Both the position numbers and the translations under genes were made by a program. Positions 23,246-31,904 of a DNA stretch of 36,251 bases are shown one piece after another. Each line of letters starts with the position of its first letter. The first letter of the stretch is position 1. The notes below the pieces were generated by a model. It did no database searches. It was not told where the DNA came from and saw only the letters and a list, made by a program, of their open reading frames with translations. The stretch comes from Chloroflexota bacterium (GTDB taxonomy: Bacteria; Chloroflexota; Dehalococcoidia; JACPQD01): the NCBI GenBank assembly GCA_016190665.1, contig JACPQD010000099.1, positions 1 through 36,251 of the forward strand, in the 5' to 3' direction.

Positions 23246-24402
23246 TGGAGCCGCCGGCGCGCCGGGGAGGACATCCTGGTGGGCAAATGCCCTCCCTCGC
23301 GGATATGGATTTCAACCAGACTCCCTTTATCGTATTCTGGGAGACTACCCGCGCCTGCGCTTTGGCCTGTCGCCACTGCCGGGCCACGGCCCAACCACGG
23401 CGCCATCCCGAGGAGTTGACCTCTGAGGAAGGGTTTCGTCTGATCGGTGAGATAAAGTCCTTCGGCAATCCGCTTTTTGTCATCACCGGCGGCGACCCCA
23501 TGATGCGCCCCGACCTCTATGATCTCATACGCTACGGGGACAAAGTGGGCCTCCGCGTGTCCCTGGCCCCCAGCGCCACTGCCCTGGTCACCAAAGAGGC
23601 CCTCCGGAAGGCCAAAGACGCGGGGGTGAAGCGCATATCTTTCAGTCTGGATGGGTCTACAGCGGAGGTCCATGACGCTTTTCGGCAGACGAAAGGCGCC
23701 TTTGAGCGCATGATGCGCATTCTGCAGTGGACAAAAGAGGTGGGCATCGCTCTGCAAGTAAATACCACGCTCAGCCGCTATAATAAGGATGACCTGCCTG
23801 CCATCGCCCGCCTGGTGGGGGAGGCAGGCGCCGTGCTGTGGAGCGTCTTCTGCCTGGTGCCCACGGGGAGGGGCCTGGACGAGGATATGGTCTCTCCGCA
23901 GGAGCATGAGGACGCCTTCAACCTGCTCTACGATATCTCGAAAACGGTACCTTTTGACGTGAAGACCACGGCGGCGGAGAACTATCGGCGCGTGGTGGTC
24001 CAGCGCAAGATGGCCGAGTCGGGATTGGCTGAGGGCTCTGAGGTGCGCCTCCAACTGGCCAGGCCCGGCTTCGATAGCGGCGATGGCATCAGCCGCGCCG
24101 CCAAAGGCGTGAACGATGGCAACGGCTGCTGTTTCATCTCCCATACCGGGGAGGTCTATCCCAGCGGCTTCCTGCCCGTCGTTGCGGGCAACGTCAGGAC
24201 GCAATCGCTGCTGGAGATATATCGCAACTCCCCCATTTTCCGCGACCTGCGGGATGTCTCCAAGCTCAAAGGCAAATGTGGGCGTTGCGAGTATAATAAG
24301 ATATGTGGGGGCTCACGGGCGCGGGCCTACGCGGTCACGGGCGATTATTTGGCCGCTGAGCCTTATTGTGTGTACCAGCCGGCGCGGCCTACTGATTGCT
24401 GA
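23242..24402 (+). CDS. Radical SAM/SPASM enzyme in the AhbD (heme b synthase) position
   Basis: A 386-aa radical SAM/SPASM protein with C39-x3-C43-x2-C46 (TRACALACRHC) and a C-terminal SPASM region (GKCGRCEYNKICGGSRARAY). In the Ahb pathway AhbD oxidatively decarboxylates the two propionates of Fe-coproporphyrin III to the vinyls of heme b. The local patterns GVNDGNG, SHTGEVYPSGFLP and NICGGSRARAY-like ends recall the TIGR04053 radical SAM family more than textbook AhbD; that is from memory. Its place directly after ahbC with a 4-bp overlap makes heme synthase the most likely role. An ATG at 23245 is an alternative start. Confidence 0.8.
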   Translation: MMEPPARRGGHPGGQMPSLADMDFNQTPFIVFWETTRACALACRHCRATAQPRRHPEELTSEEGFRLIGEIKSFGNPLFVITGGDPMMRPDLYDLIRYGDKVGLRVSLAPSATALVTKEALRKAKDAGVKRISFSLDGSTAEVHDAFRQTKGAFERMMRILQWTKEVGIALQVNTTLSRYNKDDLPAIARLVGEAGAVLWSVFCLVPTGRGLDEDMVSPQEHEDAFNLLYDISKTVPFDVKTTAAENYRRVVVQRKMAESGLAEGSEVRLQLARPGFDSGDGISRAAKGVNDGNGCCFISHTGEVYPSGFLPVVAGNVRTQSLLEIYRNSPIFRDLRDVSKLKGKCGRCEYNKICGGSRARAYAVTGDYLAAEPYCVYQPARPTDC

Positions 24403-24501
24403 TTTTTGATTGACCGGCCGTCGTCAATCAGCAATCAAGAATCGAAAATCAAAAATTGTCTGATAGCTGACCGCTGATATCTGATAGCTAGGTGAGGAAT
24501 C
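24403..24501. repeat. AT-rich inverted repeats inside the heme cluster
   Basis: The only AT-rich stretch in the cluster. TTTTTGATTGA and TCAATCAGCAATCAAGAATC, then AAAATCAAAAATTG, form an imperfect inverted repeat around CCGGCCG. It is followed by three repeats of CTGATAG/CTGATAT-like units. It separates otherwise tightly packed genes and looks like an inserted mini-element. No gene is visible. Confidence 0.55.
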
Positions 24502-25500
24502 GTGTCACAACTGGACTCACTGGACGCCGTAGACAGACAACTGCTTAACGCCCTGCAATCTGAGTTCCCTCTGGAACCAGAGCCCTTTAGAATCGTGGGG
24601 GAAGGGCTGGGACTTACCCATCAAAACACATTGGATAGGGTCCGCGCCATCAAGGCTACGGGGCTTATCCGCTATATCAGCGGCATCTTCAACCCGGAGA
24701 AGCTCAACTATCAGAGGACGCTGGCGGCGGTGAACGTCCCTCCGGAGAAGCTGCCGCGGGCGATCGCCATACTGGCGGACCATCCTGGCGTCAGCCATAA
24801 CTATGGACGCGACCACCAGTACAATCTCTGGTTCACCCTCAGCCTGCACGCCACGGAACCCTTGAAGGAGAAGACAGAGGAACTGGCCGCCGCCATCGGC
24901 GCCGAAGCCATGCTTTATCTCCCCACCACCCGCGTCTTCAAGATCGGTGTATACTTTGACATGGTGGGGGACGGCAAGGGCGGTTTGAAGCACAAGAGGC
25001 ATGGCGCCTCCGCGGAAGTGAGACGGAAAGTTCCTTTAACCGACCTGGAGGTCGGAGCGGTGCGCCGATTACAGGACGACCTGCCCGTGGAGGCGCGCCC
25101 CTTCGCCGGGGCCGCAGGGAGCCTCAGCCTGACAGAGGACGAGTTCCTGGCTCTAGCGCAGGATATGTCGAGGCGCCGCATGATGCGGCGCTTCGGAGCC
25201 ATGCTGCGCCATCAGCAGGCCGGCTTCGTCGCCAACGCCATGGGCTGCTGGGTTGTGCCGGCGCCCCGCGTCGAGGAAGTCGGAGGCGAAATGGCCAACT
25301 TCCCCAGCGTGAGCCATTGCTATGAGAGGCTCACCTATCCTGACTGGCCCTACAATCTCTTCACGATGATCCATGGTCGCACCCGGGAGGAGTGTGAGAG
25401 TGCGGCGAGGGGTATGTCGGGAAAGACGGGAATTACTGAATACTCGCTTCTCTTCACGACGAAGGAGTACAAGCGCTCGCGTGTGAGGTACTACGCCTGA
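24502..25500 (+). CDS. Fused siroheme decarboxylase AhbA-AhbB
   Basis: A 332-aa protein made of two AsnC/Lrp-like halves. The first (about 1-165) has a winged-helix start (DRQLLNALQSEFPLEPEPF) and GVSHNYGRDHQYNLWFTL. The second (about 175-332) has MMRRFGAMLRHQQAGFVANA and SVSHCYERLTYPDWPYNLFT, then TKEYKRSRVRYY. The paired H99-N-Y and H272-C-Y motifs line up between halves. AhbA and AhbB normally form a heterodimer that decarboxylates siroheme to 12,18-didecarboxysiroheme; here they are one chain. The start is GTG at 24502, with GTGAGGA upstream. The stop overlaps the next start by one base. Confidence 0.9.
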   Translation: MSQLDSLDAVDRQLLNALQSEFPLEPEPFRIVGEGLGLTHQNTLDRVRAIKATGLIRYISGIFNPEKLNYQRTLAAVNVPPEKLPRAIAILADHPGVSHNYGRDHQYNLWFTLSLHATEPLKEKTEELAAAIGAEAMLYLPTTRVFKIGVYFDMVGDGKGGLKHKRHGASAEVRRKVPLTDLEVGAVRRLQDDLPVEARPFAGAAGSLSLTEDEFLALAQDMSRRRMMRRFGAMLRHQQAGFVANAMGCWVVPAPRVEEVGGEMANFPSVSHCYERLTYPDWPYNLFTMIHGRTREECESAARGMSGKTGITEYSLLFTTKEYKRSRVRYYA

Positions 25501-26132
25501 TGCCGGGCTACTATCCCATTTTTCTCAACGTGTCGGGCAGGAAGTGCGTGGTCGTCGGGGGTGGAGAAGTGGCCGAGCGCAAGGTGAGGGGACTGGTGGA
25601 AGCCGGCAGCTCGGTCCTGGTGATAAGCCCCGCGGTGACTGAGGCGCTTGGTCGGCTGGCCAGCGAAGGCGTGGTGGAGGCGCTCTCGCGTCAGTACCGA
25701 CCTGGCGACATAGCAGAGGATGCGGCCCTGGTCTTCGCTGCCACCGATGATCCCGCGGTCAATCATGCCGCCGCCCAGGAAGCCAAGGAGAAGGGCATTC
25801 CGGTCAACGTGGCCGACGACCCCGACTATTGCGATTTTATCCTGCCTTCCGTATTGCGCCGGGGCGACCTGGTGATCTCAGTGTCCACCAGCGGCCAGAG
25901 CCCAGCCCTGGCGCGCCGGATCAGGGAGGACCTGGAAGGCCTGTTTCCGGAGGAATACGCCTCCCTTTGCGGACTCCTCTACGACGTGCGTCAGAATCTC
26001 CATAACAGGGGCAAAATGGTCTCGTCCCAACAGTGGCATGACGCTATCGATCATGAACTGAGAGATTTGCTGCGGCGAGGCCGCTATGAGGAAGCCAAAG
26101 AGAAGCTGCTTTCGAGACTGGAGGTGGAGTAG
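25500..26132 (+). CDS. Precorrin-2 dehydrogenase / probable sirohydrochlorin ferrochelatase (Met8/CysG-N type)
   Basis: A 210-aa protein with an NAD-binding start (VSGRKCVVVGGGEVAERKVR), then NVADDPDYCDFILPSVLRRG and STSGQSPALARRIREDLE. It oxidises precorrin-2 to sirohydrochlorin. The conserved Asp in VADDP and Ser in STSGQSPALAR match residues used by the bifunctional CysG N-domain/Met8p, so it may also insert iron to form siroheme. No separate SirB/CbiX chelatase is in the window. The ATG overlaps the preceding TGA by one base, and hemA follows after 1 bp. Confidence 0.9.
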   Translation: MPGYYPIFLNVSGRKCVVVGGGEVAERKVRGLVEAGSSVLVISPAVTEALGRLASEGVVEALSRQYRPGDIAEDAALVFAATDDPAVNHAAAQEAKEKGIPVNVADDPDYCDFILPSVLRRGDLVISVSTSGQSPALARRIREDLEGLFPEEYASLCGLLYDVRQNLHNRGKMVSSQQWHDAIDHELRDLLRRGRYEEAKEKLLSRLEVE

Positions 26133-26133
26133 C

Positions 26134-27414
26134 TTGGAAATTGTAGTGGCGGGCGTAAATCATAAGACCGCGTCGCTGGCGGTTCGAGAGAAGCTCGCGC
26201 TGGGCAGGGACCAATTGACCGAAGCTCTCTCAGCCTTATGCCAGTACGTGCCTCAAGGGGCCATCCTGTCCACGTGCAACCGCGCCGAAGTCTACGCTGC
26301 CGCCGACCATCACACGTTGGGCGTCAAGAACGTCCGGCGCTTCATCTTCGAGTATTACCGGATATCGCCCCTGGAGGTTGCCGATTGCCTGTACACCTAC
26401 AGCGGCGAAGACGCCGTGCGGCACCTTTTCAGGGTGGCTTCCGGGATCGACTCCATGATACTGGGCGAGTCTCAGATACTGGGCCAGGTGCGCGGCGCGC
26501 TGGAGGAAGCCGAGGCGGCGGGCGCCCTGCCTTTTCCTCTGTCCAACCTTTTCCGCCACGCCCTGCGCGTGGGCCGGACGGCCCGGGGCGAGACGGCCAT
26601 CAGCCGCAACTCGGTCTCGGTGAGCGCCACCGCAGTCGCTTTGGCCAAGCAGATTTTTGGGGACATAACGCAGTGCAAGGTCCTGGTCATCAGCATGGGG
26701 GAAGCCGGCAAGCTTACCGCCAAAACGTTGAAGGACAGCGGCGTGGCGGAGATCGTAGTCACCAGCCGGACCTTCGACCGGGCCGCCGCCATGGCAGAGA
26801 AGTTAGGGGGTCGGGCCATAGCGCTGCACCATATGGGAGAGGCCCTGGCCGAGTGCGACATCGTCATCAGCGCCAGCGGCTCCCCTCACTTCGTCCTGGA
26901 GCCGCCTCTGGTGCGTGAGGCCATGAGCGGACGGGAGCGTCCCCTCTTCCTCATCGATATCGCTGTCCCCCGCGATGTGGACCCGGATGTCAAGTCCATC
27001 AGCAATGTGTACCTCTACGATATCGACGATTTGCAGGCCGTCTCCGATGCCAACTTGCGTGAGCGAGAGGGCGAGGTGGAGAAGGTAGAGGCTATCATAG
27101 ACGAGGAGGTAGTCAAGTTCTCCTCCTGGTGGCGCTCTCTCGACGTGGTGCCCACCATAACCGCTTTGCGGCGTCGCGCGGAGGCCATCCGCCAGTCCGA
27201 GCTACGCAAGACCCTGCCTCGGCTCCGCGACCTGTCGCCTGTGGAGCAGGCCAGCGTCGATGCCATGACCAAGGCCATAGTCCGGAAACTCCTGCACGAC
27301 CCTACGATCTTCCTCAAGAAGCACCGCAAGGGCACCGAATACGCCCAGGCCCTGCGACAGCTCTTCGACCTGGGCACCGCCCCGGAGGCGGACCTGGCAG
27401 AAAAGGATGCCTGA
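26134..27414 (+). CDS. hemA: Glutamyl-tRNA reductase
   Basis: A 426-aa enzyme that reduces glutamyl-tRNA(Glu) to glutamate-1-semialdehyde, the first committed step of C5 tetrapyrrole synthesis. The catalytic Cys48 is in ILSTCNRAEVYAA. Other signatures are GIDSMILGESQILGQV, the NADPH domain, and VPRDVDPDV. The start is TTG at 26134: GGAGGTGGAG lies just upstream and LEIVVAGVNHKTA is the usual N terminus. The longer frame to 26086 overlaps the previous gene and is not supported. Confidence 0.95.
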   Translation: MEIVVAGVNHKTASLAVREKLALGRDQLTEALSALCQYVPQGAILSTCNRAEVYAAADHHTLGVKNVRRFIFEYYRISPLEVADCLYTYSGEDAVRHLFRVASGIDSMILGESQILGQVRGALEEAEAAGALPFPLSNLFRHALRVGRTARGETAISRNSVSVSATAVALAKQIFGDITQCKVLVISMGEAGKLTAKTLKDSGVAEIVVTSRTFDRAAAMAEKLGGRAIALHHMGEALAECDIVISASGSPHFVLEPPLVREAMSGRERPLFLIDIAVPRDVDPDVKSISNVYLYDIDDLQAVSDANLREREGEVEKVEAIIDEEVVKFSSWWRSLDVVPTITALRRRAEAIRQSELRKTLPRLRDLSPVEQASVDAMTKAIVRKLLHDPTIFLKKHRKGTEYAQALRQLFDLGTAPEADLAEKDA

Positions 27415-27531
27415 CAGATACGCGAAGCACGAAGCACGGAGCACGAAGCGCGAAGAAACTGCTGGCCCCAAGGCTGGGGGTGGGGATTCTTGCTTCACGC
27501 TCCCCGCTTCGCGCTTCCACTAGCCGTTCTC
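27415..27531. repeat. Inverted-repeat-rich insert between hemA and hemC
   Basis: Tandem GAAGCACGAAGCACGGAGCA-like units face TTCACGCTCCCCGCTTCGCG-like units, so most of the 117 bp can fold on itself. It supplies a TTG that extends the hemC frame artificially to 27490. No gene is visible. Confidence 0.6.
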
Positions 27532-28464
27532 GTGACTGAGCGCCACCCCAAGAAATCTGTCGCCGTCGGTACACGGGGCAGCGCCCTCGCTCTGCGGCAG
27601 ACCGAGCAGGTGGTCGGCAAACTGCGACGCCTCTATCCCGAAATCGAATTCGAAGCTAGGATAATAAGGACGGAGGGGGACAAGGCCAGAGATGTCCCCC
27701 TTTCTACTTTGGGCGGCCGGGGCGTCTTCGTCAAGGAGCTGGAGTCGGCGCTCCGTAGGAAGCAGGTGGATTTCGCGGTGCACAGCATGAAGGATGTGCC
27801 CACCGAGATCGCCGCCGGCCTCGTCCTGGGCGCTGTCCTCGAGCGAGCGGACCCGCGGGATGCGCTGGTCTCCCAGCTTAGTCTTCCCCTGGCGCGATTG
27901 CCGTCCGGGGCGCGCGTCGGCACGGGCAGCCCGCGCCGCGCCTCCCAGTTGAAAGCCTACCGCCCCGATTTTCAAATGGTCAACCTGCGCGGCAACGTTG
28001 ACACGCGGCTGCGCAAGGCGCAAACTGAAGAGTTCGAGGGCGTCATCCTGGCGGCCGCCGGACTGGGCCGTCTTGGCCTCAGCGAACACATTACGGAGCT
28101 TATCTCGCCGGAGATCTGCCTTCCCATGGTCGGCCAGGGCGCCATTGCGCTGGAGTGGCGCGAAGGCGACGAGGCCGTGACGGGCCTGCTGGCGCCGCTG
28201 AACGATCCCGCCACCTTCCAGGAATGTGTTGCGGAGCGCGCCCTGCTGCGGGGCCTGGGCGGCGGTTGCTCCGTGCCCATCGCCGGGCTGGCGAAGGTGG
28301 ACGGCGAAATCCTCACCATTCGGGGCGTGGTGGCCGCGGTCGATGGCAGCCGCCTGGTCAGGGCCTCAGAGACGGGGGACGCCAAGGACGGTGAGGGGCT
28401 GGGATTCCGTTTGGCGGAGAAGCTGCTGGGGATGGGGGCGACAGAGATCCTGAAAGACGGCTGA
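27532..28464 (+). CDS. hemC: Hydroxymethylbilane synthase (porphobilinogen deaminase)
   Basis: A protein of about 310 aa that joins four porphobilinogens into hydroxymethylbilane. Motifs: VAVGTRGSALALRQTEQV, FAVHSMKDVPTE, VGTGSPRRASQL, LRGNVDTRLRK and GLGGGCSVPIAGLA. The cysteine of the last motif (Cys246 with this start) holds the dipyrromethane cofactor. GTG at 27532 gives a normal N terminus but lacks a clear ribosome site, because repeat DNA lies directly upstream. The TTG at 27490 would add repeat-encoded residues. Confidence 0.94.
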   Translation: MTERHPKKSVAVGTRGSALALRQTEQVVGKLRRLYPEIEFEARIIRTEGDKARDVPLSTLGGRGVFVKELESALRRKQVDFAVHSMKDVPTEIAAGLVLGAVLERADPRDALVSQLSLPLARLPSGARVGTGSPRRASQLKAYRPDFQMVNLRGNVDTRLRKAQTEEFEGVILAAAGLGRLGLSEHITELISPEICLPMVGQGAIALEWREGDEAVTGLLAPLNDPATFQECVAERALLRGLGGGCSVPIAGLAKVDGEILTIRGVVAAVDGSRLVRASETGDAKDGEGLGFRLAEKLLGMGATEILKDG

Positions 28465-29020
28465 CCGAAATGGATGAGGGCGGAGCCGGCCCGAACGAGC
28501 GCGCGTTGTATTTCCATTCCAGCGCCAGGCCGGAATCCAGGTGCTTTGAGTTCCATTCTGGATGCTGGCCCTACTATGAAAATGATTCCCAACGCCCCAC
28601 GACGGCGGCAGGGGACAAGCCCGCTGCCCTACAGCGTTTTCATGCTCGGTGGCGCCGGGCCAACGGCATGGGGAACTGATATGAAAACGGGTTTCATGTG
28701 TCCCGCGAGACGCTCCCCTCTTGTCATCCTGAGCGGAGGTGGGTGTGAGGGTCCGGGTGGCCGCTCGAAGGATCTTGGGTTCGTGGTCAACAAGCCCAAG
28801 ATCCGTCGCGAGCCCCCTGAACCCAGCCCTGCCAACGGCTCGCTCAGAGCTTGCCCTGAACAACGTGAAGGGATGACAGTATTGAGAGGGGGCGTCGGTC
28901 CATTTTCATGCCCGGTGGCGCCCTACGGGGGCATGTGGAACTTCGCCCGAAGGACATTCTTACAGACCGAATCTGCCGTCTGTGCGCGGGGTGGTGCGAA
29001 TGAGCGCTTTGTTCACAGAC
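28465..29020. repeat. Repeat-filled gap after hemC
   Basis: No gene is supported here. The gap holds ATTCC/GGAAT-type palindromes at about 28515-28575. A direct repeat of about 40 bp lies at 28637-28677 and 28903-28942. Between the copies sits a nested palindrome at 28722-28878, with ends TGTCATCC/GGATGACA, an inner 10-bp hairpin GGATCTTGGG/CCCAAGATCC (28770-28804), and a 19-bp quasi-palindrome at 28854-28872. Short frames crossing this region are products of the repeats. Confidence 0.7.
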
Positions 29021-29187
29021 CCTAGTACCTTGTATCAGACGTCGATACGGATTGGCCGATTATCAACATGGATGTACAGGATAGGCAGGATAATTCTGCT
29101 CGATTTCCAATCCTGTTCATCCTGTTTATCCATGTTCCTGTGCTGGGACTGGGTGAAGCGTAAACATCAGTGTTACAAGGTACTAGG
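29021..29187. mobile_element. 167-bp MITE-like element with 14-bp terminal inverted repeats
   Basis: Perfect terminal inverted repeats CCTAGTACCTTGTA (29021-29034) and TACAAGGTACTAGG (29174-29187). Inside is a second imperfect inverted repeat (ACATGGATGTACAGGAT against ATCCTGTTTATCCATGT). The inner part resembles the element at 31766-31857. It contains no coding sequence and ends 14 bp before the cobA-hemD start, so it carries the upstream region of that gene. Confidence 0.8.
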
Positions 29188-29201
29188 GGGACGAATCAGC
29201 T

Positions 29202-30722
29202 ATGATCGGTAAAGTCCACCTTGTCGGCGCCGGCCCGGGGGACCCGGGGCTGATAACCCTCAGGGGCCTGGAATGTCTCGCCGAGGCCGACGTGGTGGTC
29301 TATGACCACCTGGTCGACGAGCGGGTCCTGTCCTGCGTCAAGCCGCAGGCGGAGATCGTCTACGCGGGCAAATCGCGGGAGGGCCACACGCTGCGCCAGG
29401 AGGAGATCAATGACCTCCTGGTAAGGAAAGCCCTCGAAGGCAAGGTTGTCGCCCGACTCAAAGGCGGCGATCCCTTCGTCTTCGGCCGGGGAGGTGAAGA
29501 GGCGGAGGCCCTGGCGGCGCGGGGCATCCCCTTCGATGTCGTGCCGGGTGTCACTTCCGCCATCGCGGCGCCGGCCTACGCCGGCATACCCGTCACTCAC
29601 CGCGATTTCACCTCTTCTCTTGCTATCATCACCGGCCACGAGGACCCCACCAAGACCGAGTCCAGCATCGCCTGGGACAAGATCGCCACGGGAGTGGGTA
29701 CGCTGGTCTTCCTCATGGGGGTGGCCAACCTGCCGGAGCTGACGAGGAAACTGATCGAGAACGGGCGCGACAAGAGGACCCCGGTGGCCCTCATACGGTG
29801 GGGCACCCAGCCCACGCAGCAGACGCTCACCGGTACGCTGGAGGACATCGCTGAGAAAGCGCGACGTAGCGACTTCCGGCCGCCGGCGGTGACCGTCGTC
29901 GGAGAGGTGGTAGGGCTGCGAGAGCGGCTCCGCTGGTTTGACAACCGTCCCCTCTTCGGCAAGCGGGTGCTGGTCACCCGCTCCCGCGAGCAGGCCTCCC
30001 ACTTATCGCGGCTGCTTCGCGAGTCGGGCGCCAATCCTGTGGAGCTTCCCACTATCGAAATCGTGCCGCCGGTAGATTTCCGCCCCATGGACGAAGCTAT
30101 CAGGGACCTGGCCGAGTACGATTGGGTCATCTTCACCAGCGCCAATGGCGTCAGCTCCTTCTTCGAGCGCGTAGCTGCTCTGGGCCTCGACGCCAGGTCC
30201 TTTGGCCGGGCGAAGGTGTGCGCCATTGGGCCGGCCACCGCCGACTCCCTGGAATGTCACGGCATCAAGGCCGACTATGTGCCCGTGAGATACCTCTCTC
30301 AGGAGATAGTCGCCGGGTTGAAGCTTGAGCGCATGGCCGGCAAGCGCGTGCTCCTGCCGCGCGCCGACATCGCGAGCCCGGAGCTGACCGAAGGATTGCG
30401 GGAGCTGGGCGCCCGGACCGGTGAGGTGGTCGCCTATCGCACCATATTGCACGAGACCTCCAGGGGCGCGGCGAGGAAACTCTTCGAGGAGCAGAAGGTA
30501 GACATCGTCACCTTCGCCAGCTCCTCGACGGCGACTAACCTGGCCGCTTTGCTTGACAACAACCTGTCTTTGCTGAAGAATACCTTGGTGGCCTGTATCG
30601 GGCCGGTGACGGCGGAGACGGCCGCCAAACTCGGATTCAAGGTGGATGTGGTGGCCAGGGAACATACCATCCCCGGACTGGTCAAGGCGTTGGAGGAACG
30701 ATTCGCAGGAGGACGACTGTGA
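29202..30722 (+). CDS. Fused uroporphyrinogen-III methyltransferase / uroporphyrinogen-III synthase
   Basis: A 506-aa CobA-HemD fusion. The N-terminal SUMT domain (1-about 245) has [43 protein letters not shown] and [20 protein letters not shown]; it makes precorrin-2 from uroporphyrinogen III with SAM. The HemD domain (about 250-506) starts [20 protein letters not shown] and has VIFTSANGV and [11 protein letters not shown]; it cyclises hydroxymethylbilane to uroporphyrinogen III. The fusion couples both steps. It overlaps hemB by 4 bp (GTGA). The gene is preceded by GGGGG and the end of a MITE-like element. Confidence 0.95.
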   Translation: MIGKVHLVGAGPGDPGLITLRGLECLAEADVVVYDHLVDERVLSCVKPQAEIVYAGKSREGHTLRQEEINDLLVRKALEGKVVARLKGGDPFVFGRGGEEAEALAARGIPFDVVPGVTSAIAAPAYAGIPVTHRDFTSSLAIITGHEDPTKTESSIAWDKIATGVGTLVFLMGVANLPELTRKLIENGRDKRTPVALIRWGTQPTQQTLTGTLEDIAEKARRSDFRPPAVTVVGEVVGLRERLRWFDNRPLFGKRVLVTRSREQASHLSRLLRESGANPVELPTIEIVPPVDFRPMDEAIRDLAEYDWVIFTSANGVSSFFERVAALGLDARSFGRAKVCAIGPATADSLECHGIKADYVPVRYLSQEIVAGLKLERMAGKRVLLPRADIASPELTEGLRELGARTGEVVAYRTILHETSRGAARKLFEEQKVDIVTFASSSTATNLAALLDNNLSLLKNTLVACIGPVTAETAAKLGFKVDVVAREHTIPGLVKALEERFAGGRL

Positions 30723-31696
30723 GCGGCTTCCCTCAGGTCCGCTTGCGCCGGCTGCGGAGCACCGAGGCTCTGCGGCGCATGGTGCGGGAGACGAGCGTGA
30801 ATGTCAACGATCTCATCTACCCGCTTTTCGTGGCCCACGGCAAGGGCTTGAAGGAAGAGATCAGATCGATGCCCGGCTGCTGCCATTTTTCGCTGGATAC
30901 GCTGGCGGCGGAGGCGAAAGAGATCGCCGAGCTGGGTCTACCGGCCATCATTCTCTTCGGTCTTCCGGCGTCCAAGGACGAGGTCGCTTCCGAGGCCTAT
31001 GCCTCCAACGGCATCGTTCAAGAGGCCATCAGGGTCGTCAAGGACGCCGTGCCTGACCTCGTCGTGGTGACCGACGTCTGCCTCTGCGAGTACACGAGTC
31101 ACGGCCATTGCGGCGTCATCGTGAAGGGCCAGGTGGACAATGACCGGTCGCTGGAGCTTATCGCCCGGACCGCGCTGTCCCATGCCGAGGCAGGCGCCGA
31201 TATCGTGGCCCCTTCGGACATGATGGACGGCCGCGTGGCTGCCCTTCGCTCCGCGCTGGACGGCAACGGCTTCCAGAGCACGCCCATCATGTCCTACGCC
31301 GCCAAGTATGCCTCCGCCTTCTATGGCCCCTTCCGCGAGGCGGCCGAGTCCACACCTCAGTTCGGAGATCGACGCGGCTATCAAATGGACCCGCCCAATG
31401 TTCGGGAGGCGCTCCGGGAGGTGGAGCAGGACATCCAGGAGGGCGCGGACATAATCATGGTCAAGCCTGCCCTCGCCTATCTGGACGTCATCAGCAAGGT
31501 GCGGGCTACCTGGAACCATCCGGTGGCCGCCTACAACGTCAGCGGCGAATACGCCATGGTCAAAGCTGCGGCGCGCAACGGCTGGCTGGAAGAAGAGCGG
31601 GTGACCCTCGAAATACTGACCGCCATCAAGCGCGCCGGCGCGGACATCATCCTCACCTACCACGCCAAAGACGCGGCGCGGTGGCTGGGCAGATAA
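30719..31696 (+). CDS. hemB: Delta-aminolevulinic acid dehydratase (porphobilinogen synthase)
   Basis: A 325-aa enzyme that condenses two 5-aminolevulinates to porphobilinogen. Cysteine metal ligands C121, C123 and C131 ([12 protein letters not shown]) indicate a zinc-dependent form. Schiff-base lysines are K196 ([17 protein letters not shown]) and K249 ([12 protein letters not shown]). The start is GTG at 30719, overlapping the previous stop. It is the last gene of the cluster. No convincing terminator follows. Confidence 0.96.
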   Translation: MSGFPQVRLRRLRSTEALRRMVRETSVNVNDLIYPLFVAHGKGLKEEIRSMPGCCHFSLDTLAAEAKEIAELGLPAIILFGLPASKDEVASEAYASNGIVQEAIRVVKDAVPDLVVVTDVCLCEYTSHGHCGVIVKGQVDNDRSLELIARTALSHAEAGADIVAPSDMMDGRVAALRSALDGNGFQSTPIMSYAAKYASAFYGPFREAAESTPQFGDRRGYQMDPPNVREALREVEQDIQEGADIIMVKPALAYLDVISKVRATWNHPVAAYNVSGEYAMVKAAARNGWLEEERVTLEILTAIKRAGADIILTYHAKDAARWLGR

Positions 31697-31765
31697 AGTA
31701 GCGACGGCCTCTGTCTCGCCTCTAGTGCGGCGTCTCTCACGCTGGTTAGTGATGAATCCCCTTCA

Positions 31766-31857
31766 CATCGATATCCAGGATGGACCCTGAACCAAGTTCA
31801 GGGTAAACAGGATTGAAATCATCTTATCTTGTGAATCCTGCCCATCCATGTGAATAA
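31766..31857. mobile_element. MITE-like palindrome after hemB
   Basis: TTCACATCGATATCCAGGAT faces ATCCTGCCCATCCATGTGAA as imperfect ends. Inside lies a 19-bp quasi-palindrome CCCTGAACCAAGTTCAGGG (31785-31803) and an ACAGGATTG unit, similar to the inner part of the element at 29021-29187. No coding sequence. Confidence 0.65.
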
Positions 31858-31904
31858 AGGAGCCCTGGCGTAATCCTCTCCTTCTCTCACTCCACTTGGG
31901 GCAG

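Noticed and set aside
28474..29025. A 183-aa open frame between hemC and cobA-hemD
   Set aside because: It is assembled from dispersed repeats, including the ACPEQREG-type translation of the 19-bp palindrome, and has no ribosome site.
28465..29201. CRISPR-like array in the repeat-rich gap
   Set aside because: The repeats are different palindromes in single or paired copies; there is no regular repeat-spacer spacing and no cas gene.
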